37,125 bases of DNA from Pyxidicoccus fallax. GTDB taxonomy: Bacteria; Myxococcota; Myxococcia; Myxococcales; Myxococcaceae. Under the pieces are notes generated by a model, which was not told the DNA's origin, did no database searches, and worked only from the letters and a program-made list of their open reading frames with translations. Below are positions 1 through 7,740 of this stretch, piece after piece; within the stretch, counting starts at the first letter, position 1, and every line of letters begins with the position of its first letter. Position numbers and translations under genes: made by a program. The stretch is taken from assembly GCF_012933655.1 (NCBI RefSeq), contig NZ_JABBJJ010000097.1, positions 1 through 37,125 of the forward strand. Reading direction: 5' to 3'.

Positions 1-64
1 GCCCTTCCTCGGGCGCCCACATCCCACCGGCCTCCCCATGGCCGCGTGCATCGCTGCGAAACAT
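1..64 (-). CDS. Start of an unidentified protein, cut by the window edge
   Basis: An ATG at 64-62 on the minus strand is preceded by a strong purine-rich Shine-Dalgarno (AAGGGGGGAG, about 3 nt before the start), and the frame stays open to the edge of the window. Only 21 codons are visible (MFRSDARGHGEAGG...), too few to recognise a family. It follows the small ORF at 289-471 in the same direction, separated by two hairpin repeats, so it may be a separate transcription unit. The call rests on the ribosome-binding site alone. Confidence 0.4.
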   Translation of the reverse strand, partial: MFRSDARGHGEAGGMWAPEEG

Positions 65-78
65 CACTCCCCCCTTGT

Positions 79-158
79 TGAACCCGGCGGCCACGTCCCC
101 CCGCGGCCGCCCTTCATGTGAACCCGACGGCCGCTTCCCCCAGCGGCCGCCCTTCACC
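79..158. repeat. Tandem pair of 40-bp hairpin-forming units
   Basis: Two adjacent 40-nt units (79-118 and 119-158) share most positions. Each contains an inverted repeat: GGCGGCC/GGCCGCC with a 12-nt loop in the first, and CGGCCGCT/AGCGGCCG with a short C-rich loop in the second. The stems are preserved although bases differ. They lie downstream of the small ORF at 289-471 and upstream of the partial gene at 64. There is no T-run, so a terminator, an mRNA-stabilising element or a dispersed genomic repeat are all possible. Confidence 0.55.
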
Positions 159-270
159 TTCAAATACGCAGGCAGCCTGTTTTCTTGTGCATTCCGTCCA
201 AAAAAGTTTCGGGGCACCTCCCCGCAGGGAAATGCCCCGAAAAACATGTAACTCCGCCGTGGGTCCGGTC

Positions 271-290
271 AGCCCCGGAACCCTGGGGCT
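271..290 (-). terminator. Possible short hairpin at the stop of the small ORF
   Basis: AGCCCC (271-276) and GGGGCT (285-290) form a 6-bp stem with an 8-nt loop and overlap the stop codon of the 60-residue ORF. No T-run follows. This is weak evidence for a terminator. Confidence 0.25.
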
Positions 291-471
291 ACTCGCCGTC
301 CTCGGCGGACGTCGGCGCTTCCACCAGCGGCCCGGTGGTGGGCACGGACATCTTCGCGGAGTACGGCTGCTGCCACGTCAGCCCCTGCGTCGTCTCGGGA
401 GGCGGGTCCTTGGGGTTGATGCCCTCCACCGGCCCCTCGTTCCCGTCCACCCTGGAAACCTGCTTCGCCAT
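289..471 (-). CDS. 60-residue proline-rich protein after the first CHAT gene
   Basis: A small hydrophilic protein (MAKQVSRVDGNE...) of unknown function. The ATG at 471 has a strong Shine-Dalgarno (AGGAGGGGG about 5 nt upstream), which is why I accept so short an ORF. It has no Cys, no signal peptide and no membrane segment. Near residue 20 it carries KDPPPE, which resembles the RDPPPD motif found twice in the equivalent small ORF of the second module (4373-4564). It is the third gene of the module, 95 nt after the CHAT stop and in the same direction. It could be a substrate, regulator or partner of the CHAT protein. That is inference from position and shared motif only; no function is recognised. 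Confidence 0.7.
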   Translation of the reverse strand: MAKQVSRVDGNEGPVEGINPKDPPPETTQGLTWQQPYSAKMSVPTTGPLVEAPTSAEDGE

Positions 472-566
472 GACGTCCCCCTCCTGTCCTGGTCACCCCC
501 GGCGCGGCGCCATGCCGTCACCGTGTGATTGAGACACCGATACAACGTGCGACGCCGGAATCCTTG

Positions 567-3500
567 TCACTCGAAGAGCAGCACCGCGTGGACCCACGCG
601 TTGGACGGGGCCGTCGCCAGCCACTGGCGGCGCTCGTCGCGCAGGGCGAGGGCGGGCTGCGTGCCCGCGCGGATGCGCTCGCGCACGGCCTCGAAGAAGC
701 GGCCGGCCGTGTCGGGGATGTCCACCGTGGCGGCCAGCACCGCGCCCGCGCCGGCCTCGATGAAGGCCACGGGAAGGCTGGAGGACTCGTGGAGGAAGGG
801 CGTGGCCCGCGCGGCGCCGCACGTGGCCAGCAGCACCAGCGGCGCGCGCGCCAGCTTCAGGCCCCGCACCTGCGCGGCGGTGAGCGCGTAGCGGCCGTCC
901 ACCTCGGGGGCCAGCACCACCATCGACGCGTCCGACATCTCCGGGCTGAACATGCCATGCGCGTGCAGCTCCACCTCGCTGGCGTCCACCATGGCCGCCA
1001 GCACGCGGGACGGCGTGGCGCGGGCGCCGGTCAGCTCCACCCGCTGCGGGTCCGGCACGCTGGGGGACTTCAGGGGCGGCAGCTCCGGCAGGCGCAGGGA
1101 CGCGGGCGCCTGCACGTCGTTGACGACCAGGTGGACGCCTCCGTCGCGCGCTCCGGCCGGCGGCGGCGCGGACGCGCGGCCCACGCGGTAGCTCCAGGCC
1201 AGGTCCGAGGGCAGCAGGCCGGGAAGCCCGTGCACCGGCGGCAGCGCCAGCACGTCCACGCGCTCGCAGCCGCGCAGCACCGCCAGCAGGCCCGCCGGCA
1301 CCAGCCCGGACGCGTCGCGTCCCACGGGCGTGGCGCGGCTCGCGTCGAAGTGGACCCGTGGCCCGCCGCTCGGGCCGCGCACGGCCACCACCGAGCGCTC
1401 GTAGTCCACGGCCACGGCCAGCACGCAGCGCTCCGGCGCCTCCACGCGCAGCGCGGCGCCCATCAGCTCCAGCACCGCGCCCGCGTCGCCGCCGCGCCCC
1501 GCGTCGTTCACCAGCGCGTTGTAGGCCCCCATCCGCGTCTTCCGCGCGTCCACGTCGTCGGGCAGCGCCTCCGCCTGCTGGATGGCGTCGCGCAGGAGCT
1601 CCCGGCCCTCGGCCCGGTCCTTCTCCAGGACGAACTGCCCCTCGGCGAAGACGAGCTGCGCCAGCTCCCCCGGCGTGGGCTCGCCGCGGCGAAGCTCGGA
1701 CAGGGTGCGGCGCAGCAGGTCCGCGTCGTGCGCGTCCGAGCCGAAGCGCGCCAGGTACGACAGCATCAGCGCCCCGGGAAGCCCCAGCGGCCTGTCACAC
1801 TCCAGCGCCTGCTCCAGCTCCCGCCGGGCCCCCTTCGGGTCGAAGTCCAGCCAGGACAGGTAGGCCAGGTTGCGGTGGACGTACGTCCGCTGCTCGCAGT
1901 CATCCGGCGTGCGCGCCAGGGATTCGCGCAGGAACGCGCGCGCGCTGGTGACGTCGAGCCGGTAGCGGGCGATGTGCGCCAGCTCCTGGAGGAGCTGACG
2001 CTCCAGCTCCCACTCCCCCGACTCGTGCGCGGCGCTCCAGCCGACACGCGCCTGCTCGAAGGCCTCCGCCGGGCGGTTGAGGGCGAGGTACAGGTCCGCC
2101 AGCCGCTTGCGCAGGGTGACGCAGCGGTACGTCATGCCTCGGCCCTGGCACGCGTCCAGCGCGGCGCGCAGCCGGGCCTCGGCCTTCCACCACTGGCCCG
2201 CGTGCTCCTCGGCCACGGACAGCTCGCGCTCGGCCAGCAGCGTCAGCCAGGCGTCGTTGCCCGCGCGGGCCAGGCGCGTGAAGTCCTCCATGTATCGAAG
2301 ACGCACCGACGGGCCGAGCACCGTGAGCGCGCCCAGGTACAGGTCGTCCTCGCCCGAGCGGCGCGCCGCCTCCAGGAATGCCTCGCGCTCCGGCAGCTCG
2401 CCGCGCACCAGCCGCGCGTAGTCCCGCGCCAGCGGGCCCCGCCGGGCGAAGTCCCGCCCGGCCACGTGGTGCACGTAGCCCCGCAGCATGCCGTCGCCCT
2501 GCACGCCGTCCAGCACCTCGGCCAGCGGAAACAGGCGCAGCGCCGCGTCGCGCGTGGGGGCCGCCCGCACCGCGTCGTAGAAGGCCAGCCGGACGATGCC
2601 CGGGTACCGCCGCGCCTCGTCCAGCGGCAGCCGCGCGCCCTCGTCCGTCATCAAGTCCCGCACGGCCGCGAAGGCCGCCTTCCACTCCCGCCCCCGCGAC
2701 TGCGTCTGCTGCCGCAGCGCCCGCGCGCGGATGAGCGCCTCCTCGCTCCAGCCCGGCTCGCCCTGCTTCGCCACCGCCTCGAAGGCCTCGGCCGCCAGCA
2801 GCGTCAGCCCCAGCTCCCGCAGCACCAGCGCCCGGTTCCACAGCGCCTGCGGATGGTGCGGCACCTGGCGCAGCACGCCCTCCAGCAGCGCGAGCGCCTC
2901 CTCGGGGTGGCCCTGCTCCAGCGCGATGACGGCCAGGTCGCAGTCGCGGTCCGGCGACGGCGGCACGCGCTGGAGGAAGTCCGACGCCTGCCGCAGGTCT
3001 CCCCGCACGAGGTACGCGGCGGCGATGCCGTGCAGCTCGCCCCGCTCCTCCAGGTCCGCCAGCTCGCGCAGCGGCAGCGGCGGCGCGGCCTGGGACGCCT
3101 CGGAGCCGCTGCGCATGGGCGAGTAGGGCCGGTGTCCGTCCGCGGGCGCGTACGCCACCCGCGCCTCCAACCGCCGGGAGGGCGCCTGGGCGAGCCACAC
3201 CTCGCGCGGCGCGGCGCGCGGCGACGCGGTGAGGAAGACGAGGCCCGCCACGCTCGCGGCCAGCGCCACCGCCGCGCCCACGGCCCAGGGCATGCGCGGC
3301 CTCCACCAGGGCACCCTGCGGTGGCGCTCCGGCGCCGACTCGAACACGGGCTCCGGCTCCGGCGCCCCCGCTCCGTCCAGCGCCACCAGCGTGGGCCCGG
3401 CCTTCGCGGGAGCCACGTCCCGCAGGGCGTACTGGCCCAGCAGCTCCAGCTGCATCGCCTCGTGCAGCCCGGAGGCGCACGGCTCGCAGCGGGCGAGGTG

Positions 3501-3578
3501 GTGGCGGAAGTTCTCCTCGTCCACCGCGCCCAGCTCCCCGTCCAGGAAGAGGTAGAGCCTGTTGCAATGGGGGCTCAT
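567..3578 (-). CDS. Anti-sigma zinc finger - TM - TPR - CHAT protease fusion (copy 1)
   Basis: A 1003-residue membrane protein. Residues 1-40 form a ZAS-type anti-sigma zinc finger (H27-x3-C31-x2-C34), the usual sigma-binding domain. A basic stretch (85-95) precedes one hydrophobic helix at about 97-117, so the N terminus should be cytoplasmic and the rest periplasmic. Long helical-repeat sequence follows, with TPR-like pairs clearest near 213-275. The last ~140 residues are a CHAT caspase-like domain: His874 in LHAHG, Cys920 in LLATCGAAR, then LPVAFIEAGA and TVDIPDTAG. The start codon overlaps the stop of the ECF sigma gene as ATGA, implying translational coupling. The expected job is to hold the sigma factor and release it on a signal. 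Whether the CHAT domain cleaves itself, the small downstream protein or another target cannot be read from the sequence. Confidence 0.92.
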   Translation of the reverse strand: MSPHCNRLYLFLDGELGAVDEENFRHHLARCEPCASGLHEAMQLELLGQYALRDVAPAKAGPTLVALDGAGAPEPEPVFESAPERHRRVPWWRPRMPWAVGAAVALAASVAGLVFLTASPRAAPREVWLAQAPSRRLEARVAYAPADGHRPYSPMRSGSEASQAAPPLPLRELADLEERGELHGIAAAYLVRGDLRQASDFLQRVPPSPDRDCDLAVIALEQGHPEEALALLEGVLRQVPHHPQALWNRALVLRELGLTLLAAEAFEAVAKQGEPGWSEEALIRARALRQQTQSRGREWKAAFAAVRDLMTDEGARLPLDEARRYPGIVRLAFYDAVRAAPTRDAALRLFPLAEVLDGVQGDGMLRGYVHHVAGRDFARRGPLARDYARLVRGELPEREAFLEAARRSGEDDLYLGALTVLGPSVRLRYMEDFTRLARAGNDAWLTLLAERELSVAEEHAGQWWKAEARLRAALDACQGRGMTYRCVTLRKRLADLYLALNRPAEAFEQARVGWSAAHESGEWELERQLLQELAHIARYRLDVTSARAFLRESLARTPDDCEQRTYVHRNLAYLSWLDFDPKGARRELEQALECDRPLGLPGALMLSYLARFGSDAHDADLLRRTLSELRRGEPTPGELAQLVFAEGQFVLEKDRAEGRELLRDAIQQAEALPDDVDARKTRMGAYNALVNDAGRGGDAGAVLELMGAALRVEAPERCVLAVAVDYERSVVAVRGPSGGPRVHFDASRATPVGRDASGLVPAGLLAVLRGCERVDVLALPPVHGLPGLLPSDLAWSYRVGRASAPPPAGARDGGVHLVVNDVQAPASLRLPELPPLKSPSVPDPQRVELTGARATPSRVLAAMVDASEVELHAHGMFSPEMSDASMVVLAPEVDGRYALTAAQVRGLKLARAPLVLLATCGAARATPFLHESSSLPVAFIEAGAGAVLAATVDIPDTAGRFFEAVRERIRAGTQPALALRDERRQWLATAPSNAWVHAVLLFE

Positions 3579-4180
3579 GTCGCGTCCCCTCCTCCGTCAT
3601 CTCCAGTCAGCGGCAGCAGCAATGCCTTCAGCTCCTTGCGTGCCTGGTACAGCCAGCTGCCCACCGTGCCCTCGGGCACGCCCATGCGCTGGGCGATGGC
3701 CCGGTAGCGCAGCCCCGCCACGTGCAGCTCGTACGCCTCGCGCACGCGCGCGTTGGGCAGCTGGGCGATGGCGGCGCGGAAGTCCTTCTCGGAAATCTGC
3801 TCCCACACCTCGCCTCCGGGCGCGTCGGGTGACGCCGTCACCTCCTCGCGCACCAGCCGCAGCTCACCGCGCTCCTGCTCCAACAGCTCCGTGCGGCGCT
3901 TGCGGCACAGGTCCAGGAAGTGGTTGGTGAGGGCCCGGCACAGCCACGCCCGGTACACCGGCTCCGGCTGCGCGGACAGCGCGCCGTGGTGCAGCAGCGC
4001 GCGCGCGAGCGCCTCCTGGACCAGGTCCTCCGGGTCCAGGCCGCCCTGTCCACACATGCGCCTGGCCAGGGCCAGCAGCATGGGCCTGACCCGCTGCGCG
4101 AAGTCCTCGAAGCCGTCGTGCACGACGACACTGTAGGCCACGGGAAAACCGGCCACCGATTCATTGCGCTGGACCCTCAT
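3575..4180 (-). CDS. ECF sigma factor, partner of the first CHAT anti-sigma
   Basis: An RpoE-like extracytoplasmic-function sigma factor of 201 residues. Region 2 runs from FEDFAQRVRPML through DPEDLVQEAL to RAWLCRALTNHFLDLCRKRR; region 4 is the C-terminal helix-turn-helix YRAIAQRMGVPEGTVGSWLYQARKEL. I place the start at the ATG at 4180, with AAGGAAGG about 9 nt upstream; a GTG seven codons earlier (4201) is in frame but less well placed. The stop overlaps the start of the zinc-finger/CHAT gene (ATGA), as is common for sigma/anti-sigma pairs. A 192-nt gap from the preceding small ORF holds a short inverted repeat (GCGGGT/ACCCGC, 4275-4294) and probably the promoter. Self-activation would be typical of ECF genes, but I could not define a -35/-10 pair here. 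Confidence 0.9.
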   Translation of the reverse strand: MRVQRNESVAGFPVAYSVVVHDGFEDFAQRVRPMLLALARRMCGQGGLDPEDLVQEALARALLHHGALSAQPEPVYRAWLCRALTNHFLDLCRKRRTELLEQERGELRLVREEVTASPDAPGGEVWEQISEKDFRAAIAQLPNARVREAYELHVAGLRYRAIAQRMGVPEGTVGSWLYQARKELKALLLPLTGDDGGGDAT

Positions 4181-4332
4181 CGACGCCCACCTTCCTTCCA
4201 CGCTTCTGTCGAAACGCGCGGGGCGGGAATCCTTGGGCCCTCATCGGGAAAACGGCGCCGTGGCGCAGGGTTACGCGGGTTGATTGACACCCGCCTCGGC
4301 CTTCCGGCGGGGTTGCCGCTCGGGGTGGACGG

Positions 4333-4364
4333 CCCCGCTCCCGGGTGCGGAAAGGGGAGCGGGG
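4333..4364 (-). terminator. 10-bp perfect hairpin after the small ORF of module 2
   Basis: CCCCGCTCCC (4333-4342) pairs perfectly with GGGAGCGGGG (4355-4364) around a 12-nt loop. It begins 8 nt after the stop codon of the 63-residue ORF. No T-run follows, but the stem strength and position suggest the 3' end of the sigma-CHAT-small ORF transcript. This would make the small gene the last member of that operon and give the next module its own promoter. Confidence 0.6.
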
Positions 4365-4372
4365 CGCGGGTC

Positions 4373-4564
4373 TCAGCCGATGGGACCGTCCGGCGGAGGG
4401 TCCCTCACCTCGGGACGCGCCGGCGCGTCCGTGGGCACCGGGGTGGTGTCCGTGCGTCCGCCGCGCTTCTGCTCGTCGGGCACCGGCGCCAGGCCCGGCG
4501 GGCCATCCGGCGGAGGGTCTCTCACTTCGGGCTTCTCCGGCTTCTCGTGCTGGCAGCTCACCAT
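4373..4564 (-). CDS. 63-residue proline-rich protein after the second CHAT gene
   Basis: A small hydrophilic protein (MVSCQHEKPEKP...) of unknown function. I choose the ATG at 4564 over the ATG at 4588 because GAGGGGG lies about 8 nt upstream. It contains an internal repeat: PEVRDPPPDGP occurs near residues 12-22 and again near 51-61, encoded by two 33-nt direct repeats (4382-4414 and 4499-4531). It has no signal peptide or membrane segment. It is 128 nt after the CHAT stop and is followed by a strong hairpin, so it probably belongs to the operon. The 60-residue ORF after copy 1 has one DPPPE motif and the same position. A role as CHAT substrate or adaptor is inference. Confidence 0.7.
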   Translation of the reverse strand: MVSCQHEKPEKPEVRDPPPDGPPGLAPVPDEQKRGGRTDTTPVPTDAPARPEVRDPPPDGPIG

Positions 4565-4692
4565 GTCGCGTTCCCCCTCATGGACCAACGTGGCCCGCCT
4601 TCATGACGGGCGCGTGTGCCCACCCTGACAACGCGACGAGTGGGGTTCCTTGCACGAAACCTCCCGGAGCACGCGGGCCTCACTCGAACAGC

Positions 4693-7600
4693 TCACTCGA
4701 ACAGGAGGACGTGCCCGAGCCACTTGCCGTCGCCGGGCCGCTCCTTCAGCCAGCGCATCCGCGTGTCCCGCAGCGCCACCGAGGGCCGCATCCCTCCGCG
4801 GATGCGCTCGCGCACCGCCTCGAAGAAGGCGCCCGCCGTGTCGGGGATGTCCACCGTGGAGGCCAGCACCAGGCGCGCGCCCGCCTCGATGAAGGCCACC
4901 GGCAGGCTGAAGGGCTCGTGCTGGAAGGGCGCCGTCCTCGCCGCGCTGCACGTGACGAGCAGCACCAGCGGCGCCTGCCGCAGCCGCGTGCGCCGCACCC
5001 GGTCCGCGGTGAGCGCGTAGCGGCCATCCCCGTCCAGCGCCAGCACCACCAGCGACGCGTCCGACACCGCCGGGCTGAACAGCCCGTGCGCGTGCAATTC
5101 CACCTCGCTGGCGTCCACCATGGCCGCCAGCACGCGAGACGGCGTGGCCAGGGTCCCCCGCAGCTCCACGCGCAGCGGGTCCGGGACGCGGGGCGGCTCC
5201 AGCATGTCGAGCCGCGGCAGCCGCAGCGACGGAGGCGCCGCCACGTGCGTGACGACGAGGTGGTGCGCCGCGCCCCCTTCCGGGGACGGAGGCAACATGG
5301 CGCCCCGTCCCACGCGGTAGCTCCAGGCCATGTCCATGGGCAGCACACCGGTGAGCCCGTGCACCGGTGGCAGCGCCAGCACGTCCACGTGCTCGCAGTC
5401 GCGCAGCTCCTCCACCAGGTGCCGCGGCACCAGCTTCTCCGTCCCGTTCAGGGGCCGCGCGCGCGTGTCGTCGAAGGAGCCGTGCAGCCTGCCGTAGGGG
5501 CCCTGCGCCATCACCAGCGTGCGCTCGTGGTGGAGCGACACCGCGAGCAGGCACTGCTGCGGCACCGTGCCCAGGCGCAGCTGCCGGCCCAGCAGCGCCA
5601 GGGCCTCGGGCCAGCGCCCCGCAGCGCCCTCCTCGGCGATGAGCACTCCGTACGCATAGGCCCGGGCCTTGCGCGCGTCCACGTCGTCAGGGGCCTCCTC
5701 CGCGCGCTCGATGGCGCGCCACAGCGCCACCTCGCCCTCGGTGCGCGAGCGCGCCAGGGCGAACTGGCCCTCGATGAAGAGCAGCAGGGCCTCGGTGCCG
5801 GCGGAGAGACCGGGCCGCCGCAGCTCCGCCAGCGCGCGACGCAGGTGGACGTCGTCCCGCGGCTGGGGCCGGGAGCGCGCCAGCTCCGCCAGCACGAACG
5901 CCCCCGTCAGGCCCAGGGGCCGCTCGCAGGCCAGGGCCCGGTCCAGCGCGCGGCGGGCGTCATCCGGCCGGAAGCTCCGCCACTCCACGGAGGCCAGGCT
6001 CGACTGGATGTGCGTGCGCTGCGCGCAGTCCACGGGCATCCGCGCCTGGGCCTCCTCCAGGTAGGCGCGAGCGCTGGCGAAGGCGTGCTGGAAGCGCGCG
6101 ACGTCGGCCAGCTCCTGGAGGAACTCCTGCTCGAACCGCCACTCCCCCGCGTCCTTGGCGCGGTTCCACCCCCGCCACGCGTACCGGAGCGCTTCGGCCG
6201 GACGGTGCAGGCCCAGGTACAGGTCCGTCAGCGCCCGCTCCAGGCCCAGGCAGCGGTAGGCGAGCGACTGCGGCCAGCACGCCTCCAGCGCCTCGCGCAG
6301 CCGCGGCTCCGCCTTCCACCACTCCCCCGCCCGGGTGTCGCGGATGGCCCGCAGGCGCTCGACGTGGAACTGCATCCACGCGTCGCCTTGCGCGTCCGCC
6401 AGCCGCGCCACCTCCTCCAGGTCCACCGGCCTGCCCATGCCGCTGGCGTAGACGAGCGCGCCCAGGAGGATGTCGTCCTCTCCCGAGCGCCGCAGCTCCT
6501 CCAGCAGCGCCGGCGTCGCGGGAAGCTCACCCCGGAGGAGGCGCCCGTAGCGCTCGGCGGCCGGCCCGCGCCGGGTGAAGTCCCGCGCCGCCACCCGCTT
6601 CACGTACTGGGTGATGAAGCCAGCACGGCCGTCCGGGATGCCGGCGTCCGGGAGCTGTCTCCCGTACGTCTCGTCCAGCACCTCCGCCAGCGGGAGGAGC
6701 CGCGCCACGTCCTCGCGCGTGGGGACCGCCCGCAGCACGTCGTAGAAGGCCAGCCGGACGATGCCCGGGTACCGCCGCGCCTCGTCCAGCGGCAGCCGCG
6801 CCCGCGGGTCCGTCATCAGGTCGCGCGTCGCCGCGTGGGCCTCCTTCCACTCGCGCTCGCGCGCCAGCGTGTCGTCGCGCAGCTTGCGCACCTGGCTCCG
6901 CGCCTCGTCGCCCCAGCCCGGCTCCGCGCGCCGGGCCACCGCCTCGAAGGACTCCGCCGCCAGCAGCGACAGCCCCATCTCCCGCAGCACCAGCGCCCGG
7001 TTCCACAGCGCCTGGGGGTGGTCCGGCGCCTCGCGCAGCACCCCGTCCAGCAGCTCCAGGGCCTCGTCCAGGAGCCCCTGCTTCAGCAGGGCGCCATCCA
7101 TGTCCCCGTCCCGCGCCTCGCGGGCCTGCTCCAGGGCAATCACCGCCTGGTCGCTGCGCCGGTCCGGCGAGTCGGGCATCTTCTCCAGGAAGGCCATGGC
7201 CTGCCGGGGCGCGCCGTACAGCAGGTACGCGGTGGCGATGCCGTGCAGGTCCTCGCGCGCCTCCAGCCGGGCCAGCGCGTGCAGCGGCAGCGCCGCCACG
7301 CGGGCCTTCGTCTCGACTCCACTCCGGTCCGGCACGTAGCGCCGGTAGTGCTGGTCTACCGGCGCGTAGGTCAGCCGCGCCTCCAGGTGCCGCCCGGCCG
7401 GTGGGACGAGCCACGCGCCATCCGGGACGCCCTCGCCTCCGAGCAGCGGCAGCAGCGCCGCCAGCAATCCCAAAGCCAGCGCCGCGCCGCCGGCCGCCCA
7501 GGGCCACCGGCCCCTCCAGCGTCCACCGGAGCGCCGGGCCCGCCTCGCGTCTGGAGACATTCGCACCGGCCCCTCCTCCACCGTCATCTGCCCCAGCAGC

Positions 7601-7740
7601 TCCAGCTGCAGCGCGTCGCGGAACGCCTCGGAGCACTGCTCGCAGCCCCCCAGGTGCTCGCGGAAGCGCGCCTGCTCCTCGGCGGACATCTCCCCGTCCA
7701 GGAAGCGGGGCAGGTCCTGGCATGTGTCGTCGGGGCTCAT
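4693..7740 (-). CDS. Anti-sigma zinc finger - TM - TPR - CHAT protease fusion (copy 2)
   Basis: A 1015-residue paralogue of the protein at 567-3578. The open frame extends further upstream, but that part is shadow sequence over the sigma gene. The true start is the ATG at 7740, overlapping the sigma stop as ATGA exactly as in copy 1. Residues 1-40 hold the ZAS zinc finger (H29-x3-C33-x2-C36). One transmembrane helix lies at about 80-100 after an Arg-rich stretch. TPR-like helices fill the middle, and the CHAT domain ends the protein with His885 (LHAHG) and Cys931 (LLVTCSAAR). The last ~130 residues are much more alike between the copies than the middle regions, which points to conserved catalysis with diverged sensing. 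Both proteins end in LLFE. Confidence 0.92.
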   Translation of the reverse strand: MSPDDTCQDLPRFLDGEMSAEEQARFREHLGGCEQCSEAFRDALQLELLGQMTVEEGPVRMSPDARRARRSGGRWRGRWPWAAGGAALALGLLAALLPLLGGEGVPDGAWLVPPAGRHLEARLTYAPVDQHYRRYVPDRSGVETKARVAALPLHALARLEAREDLHGIATAYLLYGAPRQAMAFLEKMPDSPDRRSDQAVIALEQAREARDGDMDGALLKQGLLDEALELLDGVLREAPDHPQALWNRALVLREMGLSLLAAESFEAVARRAEPGWGDEARSQVRKLRDDTLAREREWKEAHAATRDLMTDPRARLPLDEARRYPGIVRLAFYDVLRAVPTREDVARLLPLAEVLDETYGRQLPDAGIPDGRAGFITQYVKRVAARDFTRRGPAAERYGRLLRGELPATPALLEELRRSGEDDILLGALVYASGMGRPVDLEEVARLADAQGDAWMQFHVERLRAIRDTRAGEWWKAEPRLREALEACWPQSLAYRCLGLERALTDLYLGLHRPAEALRYAWRGWNRAKDAGEWRFEQEFLQELADVARFQHAFASARAYLEEAQARMPVDCAQRTHIQSSLASVEWRSFRPDDARRALDRALACERPLGLTGAFVLAELARSRPQPRDDVHLRRALAELRRPGLSAGTEALLLFIEGQFALARSRTEGEVALWRAIERAEEAPDDVDARKARAYAYGVLIAEEGAAGRWPEALALLGRQLRLGTVPQQCLLAVSLHHERTLVMAQGPYGRLHGSFDDTRARPLNGTEKLVPRHLVEELRDCEHVDVLALPPVHGLTGVLPMDMAWSYRVGRGAMLPPSPEGGAAHHLVVTHVAAPPSLRLPRLDMLEPPRVPDPLRVELRGTLATPSRVLAAMVDASEVELHAHGLFSPAVSDASLVVLALDGDGRYALTADRVRRTRLRQAPLVLLVTCSAARTAPFQHEPFSLPVAFIEAGARLVLASTVDIPDTAGAFFEAVRERIRGGMRPSVALRDTRMRWLKERPGDGKWLGHVLLFE

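Noticed and set aside
79-158. CRISPR-like array
   Set aside because: Only two directly adjacent units without spacers. No other array-like repeat was seen in the window.
525-3707. 1060-codon open frame on the plus strand
   Set aside because: It is antisense to the CHAT gene, rich in Arg/Gln/His/Pro/Ala with no domain pattern. In high-GC DNA such shadow frames are common.
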